A stretch of DNA of 64,000 nt from Deefgea chitinilytica (lineage in GTDB: Bacteria; Pseudomonadota; Gammaproteobacteria; Burkholderiales; Chitinibacteraceae). The stretch is taken from the NCBI RefSeq assembly GCF_016881405.1, contig NZ_WOFE01000001.1, positions 496,001 through 560,000 on the forward strand, read 5' to 3'. Below are positions 37,531 to 45,666 of the stretch, one piece after another. The translations under genes and the position numbers were made by a program. The notes below the pieces were generated by a model that worked only from the letters and a program-made list of their open reading frames with translations, was not told the origin of the DNA and made no database searches. Numbering within the stretch: position 1 is the stretch's first letter; the number at the start of each line of letters is the position of its first letter.

Positions 37531-37890
37531 ATGATTAGCATTTCGCATGAACCCCATTACATTCACGCGGTGGTATTCGAGCAGTTTACATTGCAGGACT
37601 ACAAAGAGTTTGAGTCGAATGTCCTGTACGATATACGCTTTCATGGCAAAGCACGTTTACTATTAGATTTAAGCCAAATGGATGGTTACACCATTGATAT
37701 GGCGTTAGAAGAAATTCGTTTTTCAAAAGAAAATCGTCAAAATTTTGAGAAAGTGGCGGTAGTGAGTGACGATCAGTGGGTTGTCTGGTCGGTGTGGATC
37801 AATCAACTTATTGCCGAATCAGAGATTAAAATTTTTCCAGATATTCAGAGTGCTCAGCTTTGGTTGGGTCGTGATGGTGCCGCTGGGTAA
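37531..37890 (+). CDS. SpoIIAA-like (STAS-like, DUF3478) protein
   Basis: 119 residues from ATG 37531, selected over an upstream TTG because GAGGGCGA lies about ten bases before it. The fold is that of the STAS/SpoIIAA-like family: ARLLLDLSQMDGYTIDMALEE near 44-64, then KVAVVSDDQWVVW and IKIFPDIQSAQLWL at the C-terminus. These proteins are small soluble units of unknown substrate. The next gene starts 47 bases on in the same direction, so the two may share a transcript. Confidence 0.75.
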   Translation: MISISHEPHYIHAVVFEQFTLQDYKEFESNVLYDIRFHGKARLLLDLSQMDGYTIDMALEEIRFSKENRQNFEKVAVVSDDQWVVWSVWINQLIAESEIKIFPDIQSAQLWLGRDGAAG

Positions 37891-37937
37891 GTTTAGAGAG
37901 TATTTTGTGTATTTAACTGGATTGGCTGGATAAAACT

Positions 37938-39650
37938 ATGCTTGATCGTATTACTTCGCTGTTTTCGCGGGAAAAGTCGCCTTTAGCAAATGCTAAATTG
38001 GCTACGCAGTGGTGCAAGCAAATTGAATCACTTGATCCAGCATCGCAGTGCGATAAGGTGCATGGCTTAATCAGTGATTTTGTCGCGGCGGCAGACAAAG
38101 TTAGTATCGATCGTTTACAGGCCTTGATGTTGCTGGATGAGCAAATTCAAGAAGCGTTTGATGCTGTGTGTTATCAATATGTTTCTAACCCACGTATGTC
38201 TAAGGATATGGAGCAAAAACTATGGAAGTTTGTTGTTAGTTTTGCTTCTGATATGGTGCAGGCTTATCAGCGATTTGTGCAGGCAGAGCATACTGAAGTG
38301 CAGCAGCAACAATTTGATTTGCTGATGCCTTTGGTGTTGGCGCGCAGTTTGCGGTATGTCGCTGTCGAGGCGAAATGGCACTATTTCCGCTTTGAACGGG
38401 TACCTTCTAAGCTTTGGATACAAGCGCACCAGATGTATCGTCTGTCTGAGGTTGGCGCTTTTGATTGCAATCCGTTTTCTTTATATCCGAGCTATAAAAA
38501 AGATATTTCATCTTGTGCTGATGAGTATATCCAAATGTTGATGCTCAGTACCTTGGCCAATAACAATCTGTCAGTACGACAAATTGATATGGTGGATACT
38601 TGGCTAGAGCAGTGGTCTAAATTGATTCAGCTTGGTCGAAAATTCCAAGAAGATCGTCATCATTTTTGTGTCAATCTACAAGAATCACAAGGGCCACAAA
38701 AAATCAATAATGACTTGATCGGCGAACCTTATCGATATTGGGGTTTGAATGATCTGATTGGCCAGATCCAAGAGATTTTGGGCAAACTTATGACTGGAGC
38801 TAGTTACGCATCATTAGAACTTGGTGTCGATGTACGTGGTCCAGCGGTTGGTGAATTATTAAAGCACTTGGATGTGTTTTGGACTATGTGCATGCGCAAT
38901 AGTCAAGTTAAGCGTAGCGAGCGGCAAAAAGTAACGAAAGCGGCAGATATCATTTATGGTCTTGATCGAGTTTGCCGTTATGTGAAGCAAGACAACGATA
39001 AATTTAGTCGTCAAGGCGTCGAGGGTAAAGAGCAGGTCGATTATGATGAAATTATGGACATGCGCCTGTACGGATTTGTTTCATCAAGGACGAAGGAAAA
39101 ATTAGCAGCCAATCCGTATAGTTTTACTGTCAACAAGAAAGAGAATGATTGGCAAGCATGGGCCGTCGATAACGAAAGCGCTGATGGTTTTGGTGCGGTG
39201 ATCCGCTTCTCTGAGAACGAGTGGATACGGCCTAGTTTGCTGATTGGTTCTCGCACATCGAGCGCGGATAATTGGAGCGTCGGTATTTTGCGCCGTATCG
39301 CAAGGCTCAGTGAAGACGAAGTTTCTGTTGGCGTGCAAATTGTCAGCGGAACGCCTGTTATGGTTGGGATGAAATCCGAACAAAACGATAGAATTGAAAA
39401 TATTACAGTTGCTGAACTCGGCTTTACCGGTGGACTAGAGTTGCCGAATGTGCGAACTGCGCTGTATGTGCCGCACCAAATCAATGGCTCGAGCGTGAAT
39501 ACCTTGATTATGCATTCAGCCGATTATGGCTTAGATAAAATTTATCAAGTGAATGCGCGAGATAAAAAGTTTTCGGTTAGCTTAGGTTCGGTGCTTGAAA
39601 AAGGGGTTGATTGGACTTGGGTTACTGTGAATGTTTTACGGCAAGATTGA
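37938..39650 (+). CDS. 570-residue protein of unknown role, possible PilZ-like C-terminal domain
   Basis: Soluble, no signal peptide or membrane segment. The N-terminal 380 residues are helical and carry no familiar motif. The C-terminal part (from about 395) is beta-rich, with WAVDNESADGFGAVIRF and WSVGILRRIARLSEDEV followed by VGVQIVSGTPV, a pattern that recalls PilZ-type beta barrels of betaproteobacterial proteins; the RxxxR c-di-GMP motif is not evident. It follows the SpoIIAA-like gene. I do not assign a function. Confidence 0.6.
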   Translation: MLDRITSLFSREKSPLANAKLATQWCKQIESLDPASQCDKVHGLISDFVAAADKVSIDRLQALMLLDEQIQEAFDAVCYQYVSNPRMSKDMEQKLWKFVVSFASDMVQAYQRFVQAEHTEVQQQQFDLLMPLVLARSLRYVAVEAKWHYFRFERVPSKLWIQAHQMYRLSEVGAFDCNPFSLYPSYKKDISSCADEYIQMLMLSTLANNNLSVRQIDMVDTWLEQWSKLIQLGRKFQEDRHHFCVNLQESQGPQKINNDLIGEPYRYWGLNDLIGQIQEILGKLMTGASYASLELGVDVRGPAVGELLKHLDVFWTMCMRNSQVKRSERQKVTKAADIIYGLDRVCRYVKQDNDKFSRQGVEGKEQVDYDEIMDMRLYGFVSSRTKEKLAANPYSFTVNKKENDWQAWAVDNESADGFGAVIRFSENEWIRPSLLIGSRTSSADNWSVGILRRIARLSEDEVSVGVQIVSGTPVMVGMKSEQNDRIENITVAELGFTGGLELPNVRTALYVPHQINGSSVNTLIMHSADYGLDKIYQVNARDKKFSVSLGSVLEKGVDWTWVTVNVLRQD

Positions 39651-39666
39651 TTACTAAATACCGAAT

Positions 39667-39700
39667 AAAAAAGGCGCATCTCAATGGTGCGCCTTTTTTT
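39667..39700. terminator. Bidirectional terminator between the 570-residue gene and mog
   Basis: AAAAAAGGCGCA (39667-39678) pairs with TGCGCCTTTTTT (39688-39699) around a nine-base loop, with A- and T-runs on each side. Confidence 0.93.
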
Positions 39701-39701
39701 A

Positions 39702-40289
39702 TTAATTCGGATTTTTGATGGCTGATTTGGGTCTAAATGCAGTAACAATCTGGGGGTGCGTTTCAATATAAGGCCCTTCTAGTAATTGTATACAGTAAGG
39801 AATGGCTGAAAATATACCTGCACAAACCGTATTGCCTTCGGCATCTTTTAATCCTTCCAGTGTTTCTTGGATAGATTTGGGTTGCCCAGGGAGGTTTAAA
39901 ATTAAGCTGGCTCCACGAATTACGGCGGTTTGCCTTGATAGAATCGCCGTTGGCACAAATTTAAGGCTGATTTGGCGCATTTGCTCACCAAAGCCGGGCA
40001 TTTCTCTATCCATGACGGCCATTGTTGCGTCTGGGGTTACGTCACGTTTTGCAGGTCCTGTGCCGCCAGTGGTAAGAACTAGATGACAGCCACAATGATC
40101 GACTAAGTCAATTAATGTTGTCTCAATCAGGTCTTGTTCGTCCGCAATTAAGCGGGTTTCGAGTGAAAATGGTGTGCTTAGGGCACGGTGTAGCCAGTCG
40201 TTGAGTGCCGGAATGCCTTTGTCTTCGTAAATACCTTGGCTGGCTCGATCAGACACGGAAACGAGGCCAATTTTTAAAACAGTATTCAT
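39702..40289 (-). CDS. mog: Mog, molybdopterin adenylyltransferase
   Basis: 195 residues, the length of E. coli Mog. The MoCF-domain motifs TTGGTGPAKRDVTPDA (about 74-89) and LPGQPKSI are clear, and SVSDRASQGIYEDKGIPA near 12-29 is the N-terminal signature. It adenylylates molybdopterin before molybdate insertion. Its ATG overlaps the upstream HAD stop by four bases. Confidence 0.93.
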   Translation of the reverse strand: MNTVLKIGLVSVSDRASQGIYEDKGIPALNDWLHRALSTPFSLETRLIADEQDLIETTLIDLVDHCGCHLVLTTGGTGPAKRDVTPDATMAVMDREMPGFGEQMRQISLKFVPTAILSRQTAVIRGASLILNLPGQPKSIQETLEGLKDAEGNTVCAGIFSAIPYCIQLLEGPYIETHPQIVTAFRPKSAIKNPN

Positions 40290-40951
40290 TTTGAAAAACT
40301 TAATCCAAGTGCTGATGGTTGTTTGAGTAAAATCGCATGATTGAAATCATCGATTTGATAGTCGGCTAGACCTGTTGTGTCGTGCCCAGCGGTGCTGGTA
40401 ATAGCAATGACTTGGCACTGTGCTGCATGTGCAGAGCGGATGCCGTTGGGGGCGTCTTCAAACGCGATGCATTGGTTGGCGTTTAGCCCTAGCAGGGCAG
40501 CACCTTGCAGATAGGGGGCAGGGTTAGGTTTGCCTTGTGTGACATCTTCGGCGCCAACTAAGTATTGAGGGAGCGGTAGTCCAACGAAAGCCAATTTCGC
40601 CAGCGCTAAATCTCTCGGCGCTGATGTCACAAGCGCCCATTCATTGGATGACAGTTGTTCTAAAAAATGTTGTGCCCCGGGTATCGCAGTGGTTCCTTCT
40701 AGGCTAATCAGTTCTTCCGCGATGAGTAGTTCAGTTTCAAGGTCAGCGTTCAGATGTGGTGCAACGATTGCAATGGTCTCTTGCCCACGTCTGCCGTGCA
40801 TAACCGCCATAATATGTTCAAAATCAATCTGATGGCGCTCAGCCCAACGCCGCCAAATGAGCTCAATGCAAGGCCTTGAATCAATCAAGGTGCCATCCAT
40901 ATCGAATAAAAATCCTTTGGCGGTCAATGTTGGTACTGATTGCGATGGCAT
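40286..40951 (-). CDS. HAD-family sugar-phosphatase-like hydrolase
   Basis: The ATG at 40951 is used because GAGG lies six bases before it and directly follows the darP stop; an in-frame ATG at 40990 lies inside darP. About 221 residues. DxD motif FDMDGTLIDSR begins near residue 14, then ALVTSAP (motif II) and EDAPNGIRSA (motif IV). The pattern fits the YfbT / glycerol-phosphatase branch of small HAD enzymes. Mog follows with a four-base overlap. The substrate is not shown. Confidence 0.82.
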   Translation of the reverse strand: MPSQSVPTLTAKGFLFDMDGTLIDSRPCIELIWRRWAERHQIDFEHIMAVMHGRRGQETIAIVAPHLNADLETELLIAEELISLEGTTAIPGAQHFLEQLSSNEWALVTSAPRDLALAKLAFVGLPLPQYLVGAEDVTQGKPNPAPYLQGAALLGLNANQCIAFEDAPNGIRSAHAAQCQVIAITSTAGHDTTGLADYQIDDFNHAILLKQPSALGLSFSK

Positions 40952-40952
40952 T

Positions 40953-41543
40953 TTATTCCTCGGTGTTTTCTTCGTCGCTAGCCGCTTCATTTTGGTAGCC
41001 TGTTGCTGGCTCTTTGATGAAGGTTTTCATCAGTTGGAACAATTCACGGAATGCCTTTGGCGGAACATGTTTGCCTGCTTCTTGCTGCTGACGCTCTTTT
41101 TGCGCATTACGAATCAGTTGGCGTAAGTGCTGAATATCGACACTTGGATAGTCGGCGATAAATTTCTCAACCGCTTTGGCATCGTTTAGCATGCGCTCTC
41201 GTAAGCGTTCGATTTGATGCAACCAGATGTTGTGCTCATTGGTGATCCCTTTTTGTGCATCTAAAAAGGCATAAATTGGAGCAGGATCGATATTGCGCAT
41301 CAGTTTGCCGATATACTGCTTATTACGTGCAGTAGCCACGTTGGCGGTGATTTTTCGACCTTCTTCCAGTGCTTGCAGTAGGTTTTCTGGTAAGTTGAGC
41401 GGTAATAATTGCTTGGGCGAAAACTCAAGCAACGTAGCGCCTAGTTTTTGTAATTCCGTCGCTTCACGCTTGGCTTGAGATTTGCTGATGATGCCAACGG
41501 GCTCATCGCTATCGTATGGATTCGACTGATTTGGGTTTGCCAT
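40953..41543 (-). CDS. darP: DarP (YjgA), ribosome-associated protein
   Basis: 196 residues, DUF615. The opening SKSQAKREATELQKLGATLLEF (as two pieces, SKSQAKREATELQ and LGATLLEF) and LRQLIRNAQKERQQQ are typical. It is helical, highly charged, and associates with immature large ribosomal subunits. Minus strand, first gene of darP-HAD-mog, divergent from pmbA. Confidence 0.9.
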   Translation of the reverse strand: MANPNQSNPYDSDEPVGIISKSQAKREATELQKLGATLLEFSPKQLLPLNLPENLLQALEEGRKITANVATARNKQYIGKLMRNIDPAPIYAFLDAQKGITNEHNIWLHQIERLRERMLNDAKAVEKFIADYPSVDIQHLRQLIRNAQKERQQQEAGKHVPPKAFRELFQLMKTFIKEPATGYQNEAASDEENTEE

Positions 41544-41619
41544 GATGTCTAGAACGGGTGCAAAAGCAGTATGATACCAAACGAAACCCTATTCCCCACT
41601 TTTCTTCTGAGAAACTTCT

Positions 41620-42951
41620 GTGTCTGAATTTAGTTTTAGTGAACAAAATCTTCGAGATTTAGCGACCCATGTGCTGCAAGAGGCAAAAAAACAGGGCGCT
41701 ACTGCGTGTGATGTCGAGGTTTCTGAGGGCGCAGGGCAAAATGTTTCCGTGCGTTTGGATGAAATCGAGACAATCGAATTCAACCGTGACAAAGGTGTGA
41801 ATGTTACCGTTTATCTGGGAAAGCAAAAAGCGCACGCCAGCAGCAGTGACTTTTCTGCCGCCGCGATGACAGAAACGGTGAGTAAAGCGCTGAGCATTGC
41901 CAAATATACTGCTGCCGATGAATTTGCTGGGCAGGCCAATCCTGAGCGCTTATGTACGCAGTTTCCAGATTTAGAGTTGTATCACCCGTGGCCGTTAGCG
42001 GTCGAAGGCGCGATTGAACTGGCACGTGAATGTGAGGCGGCGGCGCTCGCGGTTGATGCTCGGATCAATAATTCGGATGGCGCTACCGTTGCCACCTCCG
42101 GGTCGCGCTGGGTGTATGCCAATTCTTTAGGTTTTATCGGGACTGGAACGAGTACTCGCTATAGTATTTCAGCAGCAGTAATTGCTGAGGACGATAGCGG
42201 GATGCAGCGTGATTATTGGTATAGCTCGGCGCGAGCGCATACCGATTTAGATCATGCCAAAGCGATTGGTCAACGGGCGGGAGAGCGTGCGCTGCGCCGA
42301 TTGGGCGCACGACGTTTAAAAACCGGTGAATATCCGGTGCTGTTTGAAGCACCGGTGGCTAGCTCATTGATCGGCCATTGGATTTCAGCGGTTAGCGGCA
42401 GTAGTTTGTACCGTAAATCGAGTTTCTTGTTGGATAGCTTGGGTCAGACTGTATTTGCTCCTTGCGTCACGATTCATGAAAACCCATTTTTAAAGCGTGG
42501 ATTTGCCAGCAGCGCCTTTGATGCGGAAGGGGTCGCCACTGTGGCGAGAACCGTTGTCGATGCCGGTGTGCAGCAGGGGTATTTCCTTGGCAGCTATTCT
42601 GCAAGAAAGCTAGGGATGGATACCACCGGTAACGCCGGAGGGCCACATAATATTTTGGTTGCGTCAACGACCGAAGCCGCGAATATGTTGGCGATGCTCG
42701 GCACCGGTTTATTGGTGACAGAGTTGTTGGGCCACGGTACCAATATGGTCACTGGCGATTATTCGCGCGGTGCTGCTGGTTTTTGGGTTGAAAACGGCGT
42801 CATCCAATATCCAGTCGAAGAAATCACCATTGCAGGCAATTTGCGAGATATGTATCGCCAAATTGTCGCGATTGGTGACGATGGATTGTCTTCGAGCAGC
42901 CGGAAAGTCGGCTCTATTTTGATTGAGCGGATGACGGTGGCTGGCGAATGA
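41620..42951 (+). CDS. pmbA: PmbA (TldE), partner of TldD
   Basis: 443 residues from a GTG start. Like TldD it has the family fold (e.g. NSDGATVATSGSRWVYANS, GMDTTGNAGGPHN and MVTGDYSRGAAGFWVENG), but it lacks the HExxxH zinc motif, as known for TldE. It works with TldD in peptide proteolysis; the two genes are about 22 kb apart here. Its stop overlaps the glycosylase start by four bases. Confidence 0.93.
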   Translation: MSEFSFSEQNLRDLATHVLQEAKKQGATACDVEVSEGAGQNVSVRLDEIETIEFNRDKGVNVTVYLGKQKAHASSSDFSAAAMTETVSKALSIAKYTAADEFAGQANPERLCTQFPDLELYHPWPLAVEGAIELARECEAAALAVDARINNSDGATVATSGSRWVYANSLGFIGTGTSTRYSISAAVIAEDDSGMQRDYWYSSARAHTDLDHAKAIGQRAGERALRRLGARRLKTGEYPVLFEAPVASSLIGHWISAVSGSSLYRKSSFLLDSLGQTVFAPCVTIHENPFLKRGFASSAFDAEGVATVARTVVDAGVQQGYFLGSYSARKLGMDTTGNAGGPHNILVASTTEAANMLAMLGTGLLVTELLGHGTNMVTGDYSRGAAGFWVENGVIQYPVEEITIAGNLRDMYRQIVAIGDDGLSSSSRKVGSILIERMTVAGE

Positions 42952-43574
42952 AGCTAGGCCGCCCCGAGTATTGGGATCAAGCTTGCCTAGAGTTAGCGGC
43001 AGCTGATCCTGTCATGGATAAATTAATTGCGATGTATCCTTCGGTAAGCCTCAGTGGGCGTGGTGATGCGTTTCATACCCTAGCTAGGTCGATTGTGGGG
43101 CAGCAAATTTCGGTCAAAGCCGCAGATTCGGTGTGGGCGCGCTTGATTGCTGCGCTGGGTGATGTGACGAGTGATACGGTGTTGGTGATGTCAACGGACG
43201 CATTGCGCGCTTGTGGTCTGTCGGCGCGAAAAGTGGAGTATCTCAGTGACCTAGCACGGCACCACCAATCAGGACGTTTGGAACCGAGTGATTGGCTTGA
43301 TTGGGATGATGAAGCGATTATTCGTGAACTGATCACAATTCGCGGCATTGGTCGTTGGACTGCCGAAATGTTTTTATTGTTTTATTTATTGCGCCCCAAT
43401 GTACTGCCCTTGGATGATATTGGTTTGATCAAAGGGATTGCGCTGCATTATCACGGTGGAGAACGCTTGCCGCGCGCTGAATTAGTCGCGTTGGCCAATT
43501 GTTGGCAACCGTGGCGTAGTGTGGCTACTTGGTATTTGTGGCGCAGCTTAGATCCTGTTCCGGTTGAGTATTAA
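42948..43574 (+). CDS. AlkA-type DNA-3-methyladenine glycosylase (HhH-GPD)
   Basis: 208 residues. The helix-hairpin-helix IRGIGRWTAEMFLLF is near 124-138 and the catalytic-Asp region LPLDDIGL holds Asp156-Asp157. The N-terminal part includes ARSIVGQQISVKAADSVWARL. Such enzymes remove alkylated bases. It is shorter than E. coli AlkA (282) because it lacks the N-terminal domain, like many bacterial glycosylases of this type. Overlaps pmbA by four bases. Confidence 0.88.
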   Translation: MKLGRPEYWDQACLELAAADPVMDKLIAMYPSVSLSGRGDAFHTLARSIVGQQISVKAADSVWARLIAALGDVTSDTVLVMSTDALRACGLSARKVEYLSDLARHHQSGRLEPSDWLDWDDEAIIRELITIRGIGRWTAEMFLLFYLLRPNVLPLDDIGLIKGIALHYHGGERLPRAELVALANCWQPWRSVATWYLWRSLDPVPVEY

Positions 43575-43592
43575 TCCGCTGTTATAAAAAAA

Positions 43593-44060
43593 ATGACTAA
43601 ATCGACGCCCGATCCTTTTTTAGCTTGGAGTGAATTAGCGCAAAAAACTCAAGAAATGTGGTTGGATTCTGCATTTGTGTTTTCGCAGCGCACTCAGCGG
43701 ATGGCTGAAGCTGGCGTGAATCCGACCGAAGCGGATCAAGCAGAAATGAGCCAAATGGGTTTGGAAAAACTTGAAGCAGTTGGCGAGTCGAGCTTAGCGG
43801 CCTTTCAGCACTGGGGGCTGCTGCAGCATCTGGTATGGGATGCTGCTTTGCAGCAAACGAAAGCCACGGTTGGCTTGATGGCTGCTGCAGTTGGAACGCC
43901 GCAAGAACAAGTAGCGGCACAGCAGGCGTGGCAGTTCAGTGTGCTTAGCCCTGATCAATTGGCGCAGGCCACCGCCGAGATGGCCCATGCGGTACTGCAT
44001 CCGGTGCATAAACGTACCAGTGAAAATGCCGAACGACTCAAGAAAGAGGGGACTGAATAA
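43593..44060 (+). CDS. Phasin-like polyhydroxyalkanoate-granule protein
   Basis: 155 residues, all helical and without signal peptide or membrane segment. Features of phasin-type proteins are FLAWSELAQKTQEMWLDSA and TQRMAEAGVNPTEADQAEMSQM, a heptad-like region with few Gly. Phasins coat storage granules; no PHA synthase or depolymerase is in the window, so the role is inferred from similarity of composition and motif. Followed by a strong terminator. Confidence 0.6.
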   Translation: MTKSTPDPFLAWSELAQKTQEMWLDSAFVFSQRTQRMAEAGVNPTEADQAEMSQMGLEKLEAVGESSLAAFQHWGLLQHLVWDAALQQTKATVGLMAAAVGTPQEQVAAQQAWQFSVLSPDQLAQATAEMAHAVLHPVHKRTSENAERLKKEGTE

Positions 44061-44084
44061 AAAAGCGGCTGAAGCCGCTTTTTT
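44061..44084. terminator. Terminator after the phasin-like gene
   Basis: AAAAAGCGGCT (44061-44071) and AGCCGCTTTTT (44074-44084) form an almost loopless 11-bp stem, T-rich on the plus side. It also suits pyrD on the opposite strand. Confidence 0.92.
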
Positions 44085-44112
44085 ATCGTATTTGTTCAGG
44101 CAATTTGCTAAT

Positions 44113-45072
44113 TTATAGCGTTTTGAGCTTGCCTTGAAAGTCACTCAGATTTTCATAACCTTTTTGCGCCATGATGCTGAGTAATTCTGCTTTAACACGA
44201 GCAAAAATCCCTGGGCCTTCTTCGTACAGCGCAGTGCCCATTTGCACTAAGGTCGCACCAGCGAGTAGATGTAAAAATGCTTCTTGGCCCGATTTCACCC
44301 CACCACAACCGATAACTGCTTTTTCAGGGCAACGGCGGAAAAATGCATTGACATTGGCTAGCGCTGTTGGCAATACATAATCACCACCCAAACCACCAAA
44401 ACCATCTTTAGGTTTGATGATTACCGATTCAGAATTGATGTCGATCGCTAAGGCATTGCCGATGGAGTTGATGCATGTAACAAAAGCCACGCTTGGATAA
44501 CGATTTAGAATGGCTGCGGCTTCGTCAAAGTGGGCGATATCAAAATAGGGGGGAAGTTTAACCCCTAGTTGCCGTTGACCATAACCCGAGGTGACTTCGG
44601 CCAACAGTGTATCCATCGCGTCAAAGTCGTAGCCGAGCTGCGCTTTACCCGGCACATTCGGGCAAGATAAATTCACTTCGAGAATCGCAGGGGTAACTGC
44701 ATCTTTCAGGCTGTCCACCATTGCGAGATTGTCATCAAGCGTCAGACCCGATATCGAAATAAACAATGGTTTGGTTTCGTAATCATGCCGTTCGGTATAG
44801 CGCAGATAGTAGGGGAAGCCTTCGTTGGGTAAACCCATCGAATTGATACTGCCCCACGGTTTATTGCCATCGAGTACACGGTAGCGCGGCTCGGGGTTGC
44901 CGTCGCGCGGCTCCAGTGTGCAGCTTTTGGTAACCATCGCACCCGACTCGGACTCTAGTAAGGCTTCCAGTTGCGAGGCTACACTGCACCACACGCCCGA
45001 CGCATTCATTAGCGGATTGGTCAGTGGCAAATCTAAAAAAGTAGTCGCTAGACTAGGGGTAATGTTGGGCAT
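44113..45072 (-). CDS. pyrD: PyrD, class 1A-like dihydroorotate dehydrogenase
   Basis: 319 residues. The loop LEVNLSCPNVPGKAQLGYDF holds the catalytic Cys of class 1 enzymes, and SVIIKPKDGFGGLGGDYVLP and PTALANVNAFF resemble the soluble fumarate-dependent class 1A of Lactococcus and some eukaryotes. The class 2 membrane enzyme, usual in proteobacteria, uses Ser and has an N-terminal membrane-binding helix; neither is seen. It oxidises dihydroorotate to orotate in pyrimidine synthesis. Single gene on the minus strand. Confidence 0.9.
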   Translation of the reverse strand: MPNITPSLATTFLDLPLTNPLMNASGVWCSVASQLEALLESESGAMVTKSCTLEPRDGNPEPRYRVLDGNKPWGSINSMGLPNEGFPYYLRYTERHDYETKPLFISISGLTLDDNLAMVDSLKDAVTPAILEVNLSCPNVPGKAQLGYDFDAMDTLLAEVTSGYGQRQLGVKLPPYFDIAHFDEAAAILNRYPSVAFVTCINSIGNALAIDINSESVIIKPKDGFGGLGGDYVLPTALANVNAFFRRCPEKAVIGCGGVKSGQEAFLHLLAGATLVQMGTALYEEGPGIFARVKAELLSIMAQKGYENLSDFQGKLKTL

Positions 45073-45156
45073 AGCAAAGGCTCCCTAAAGACGATTAAAG
45101 GCATCTTAGCGGCAAGCACTTTGCTCGATTGTGAGCCTAATCAACAAAAGCTTGTT

Positions 45157-45591
45157 TTAAGCTTTCATGATGATTTTGTTGCTTAATGCCAACATCATTT
45201 GTCGCCACGCAGCGGTAACCTCCGAGCCTAGCTCAGCTTCCAGTGCTTGCAGCAATTCCCGCTGCGGGCTGGTCAGCTCATTTTCCAGCGTGCTACCGAG
45301 TGGGGTGAGATAAAGGCATTTGACGCGTTTATCGTGTTGATCGCTGCGCGTCTCAATTAAACCTGCCGTTTGCAATGCTTTCATCGGGCCGTGTAGCGCT
45401 TGTTTGCTCACGCCGAGTTTACTAAGTAGTTGATTGACTGCAATGCCTGGATTGCGCGCAATAAAGTACAACACGCGGTGATGGACACGATTCCACTGCC
45501 GTTCGGCCAGTAACGCGTCGGCTTGGGCGGTAAAGGCGCGGTAACCGTAAAACAATAACTCGATATCGGCTTCGATTTTTTGGTCAATCAT
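45157..45591 (-). CDS. MarR-family transcription regulator
   Basis: 144 residues with the winged helix at about 38-100: AVNQLLSKLGVSKQALHGPMKALQTAGLIETRSDQHDKR (read in segments, e.g. VSKQALHGPMKALQ and LIETRSDQHDKR). Other members respond to phenolic or oxidative ligands. It diverges from the aminotransferase at 45667 and a candidate operator lies between them, so it probably controls that gene and itself. Confidence 0.87.
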   Translation of the reverse strand: MIDQKIEADIELLFYGYRAFTAQADALLAERQWNRVHHRVLYFIARNPGIAVNQLLSKLGVSKQALHGPMKALQTAGLIETRSDQHDKRVKCLYLTPLGSTLENELTSPQRELLQALEAELGSEVTAAWRQMMLALSNKIIMKA

Positions 45592-45621
45592 ATTGACTTA
45601 TATTCCTTGTTTCTGCATGAT

Positions 45622-45642
45622 TAGGTCTATTGTGTTGACCTA
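45622..45642. promoter_or_regulatory. Candidate MarR operator
   Basis: TAGGTC (45622-45627) and GACCTA (45637-45642) form an inverted repeat with a nine-base spacer between the two divergent genes. No footprint evidence exists. Confidence 0.4.
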
Positions 45643-45666
45643 TTTGTAATCCATCCGGAGTATCTC

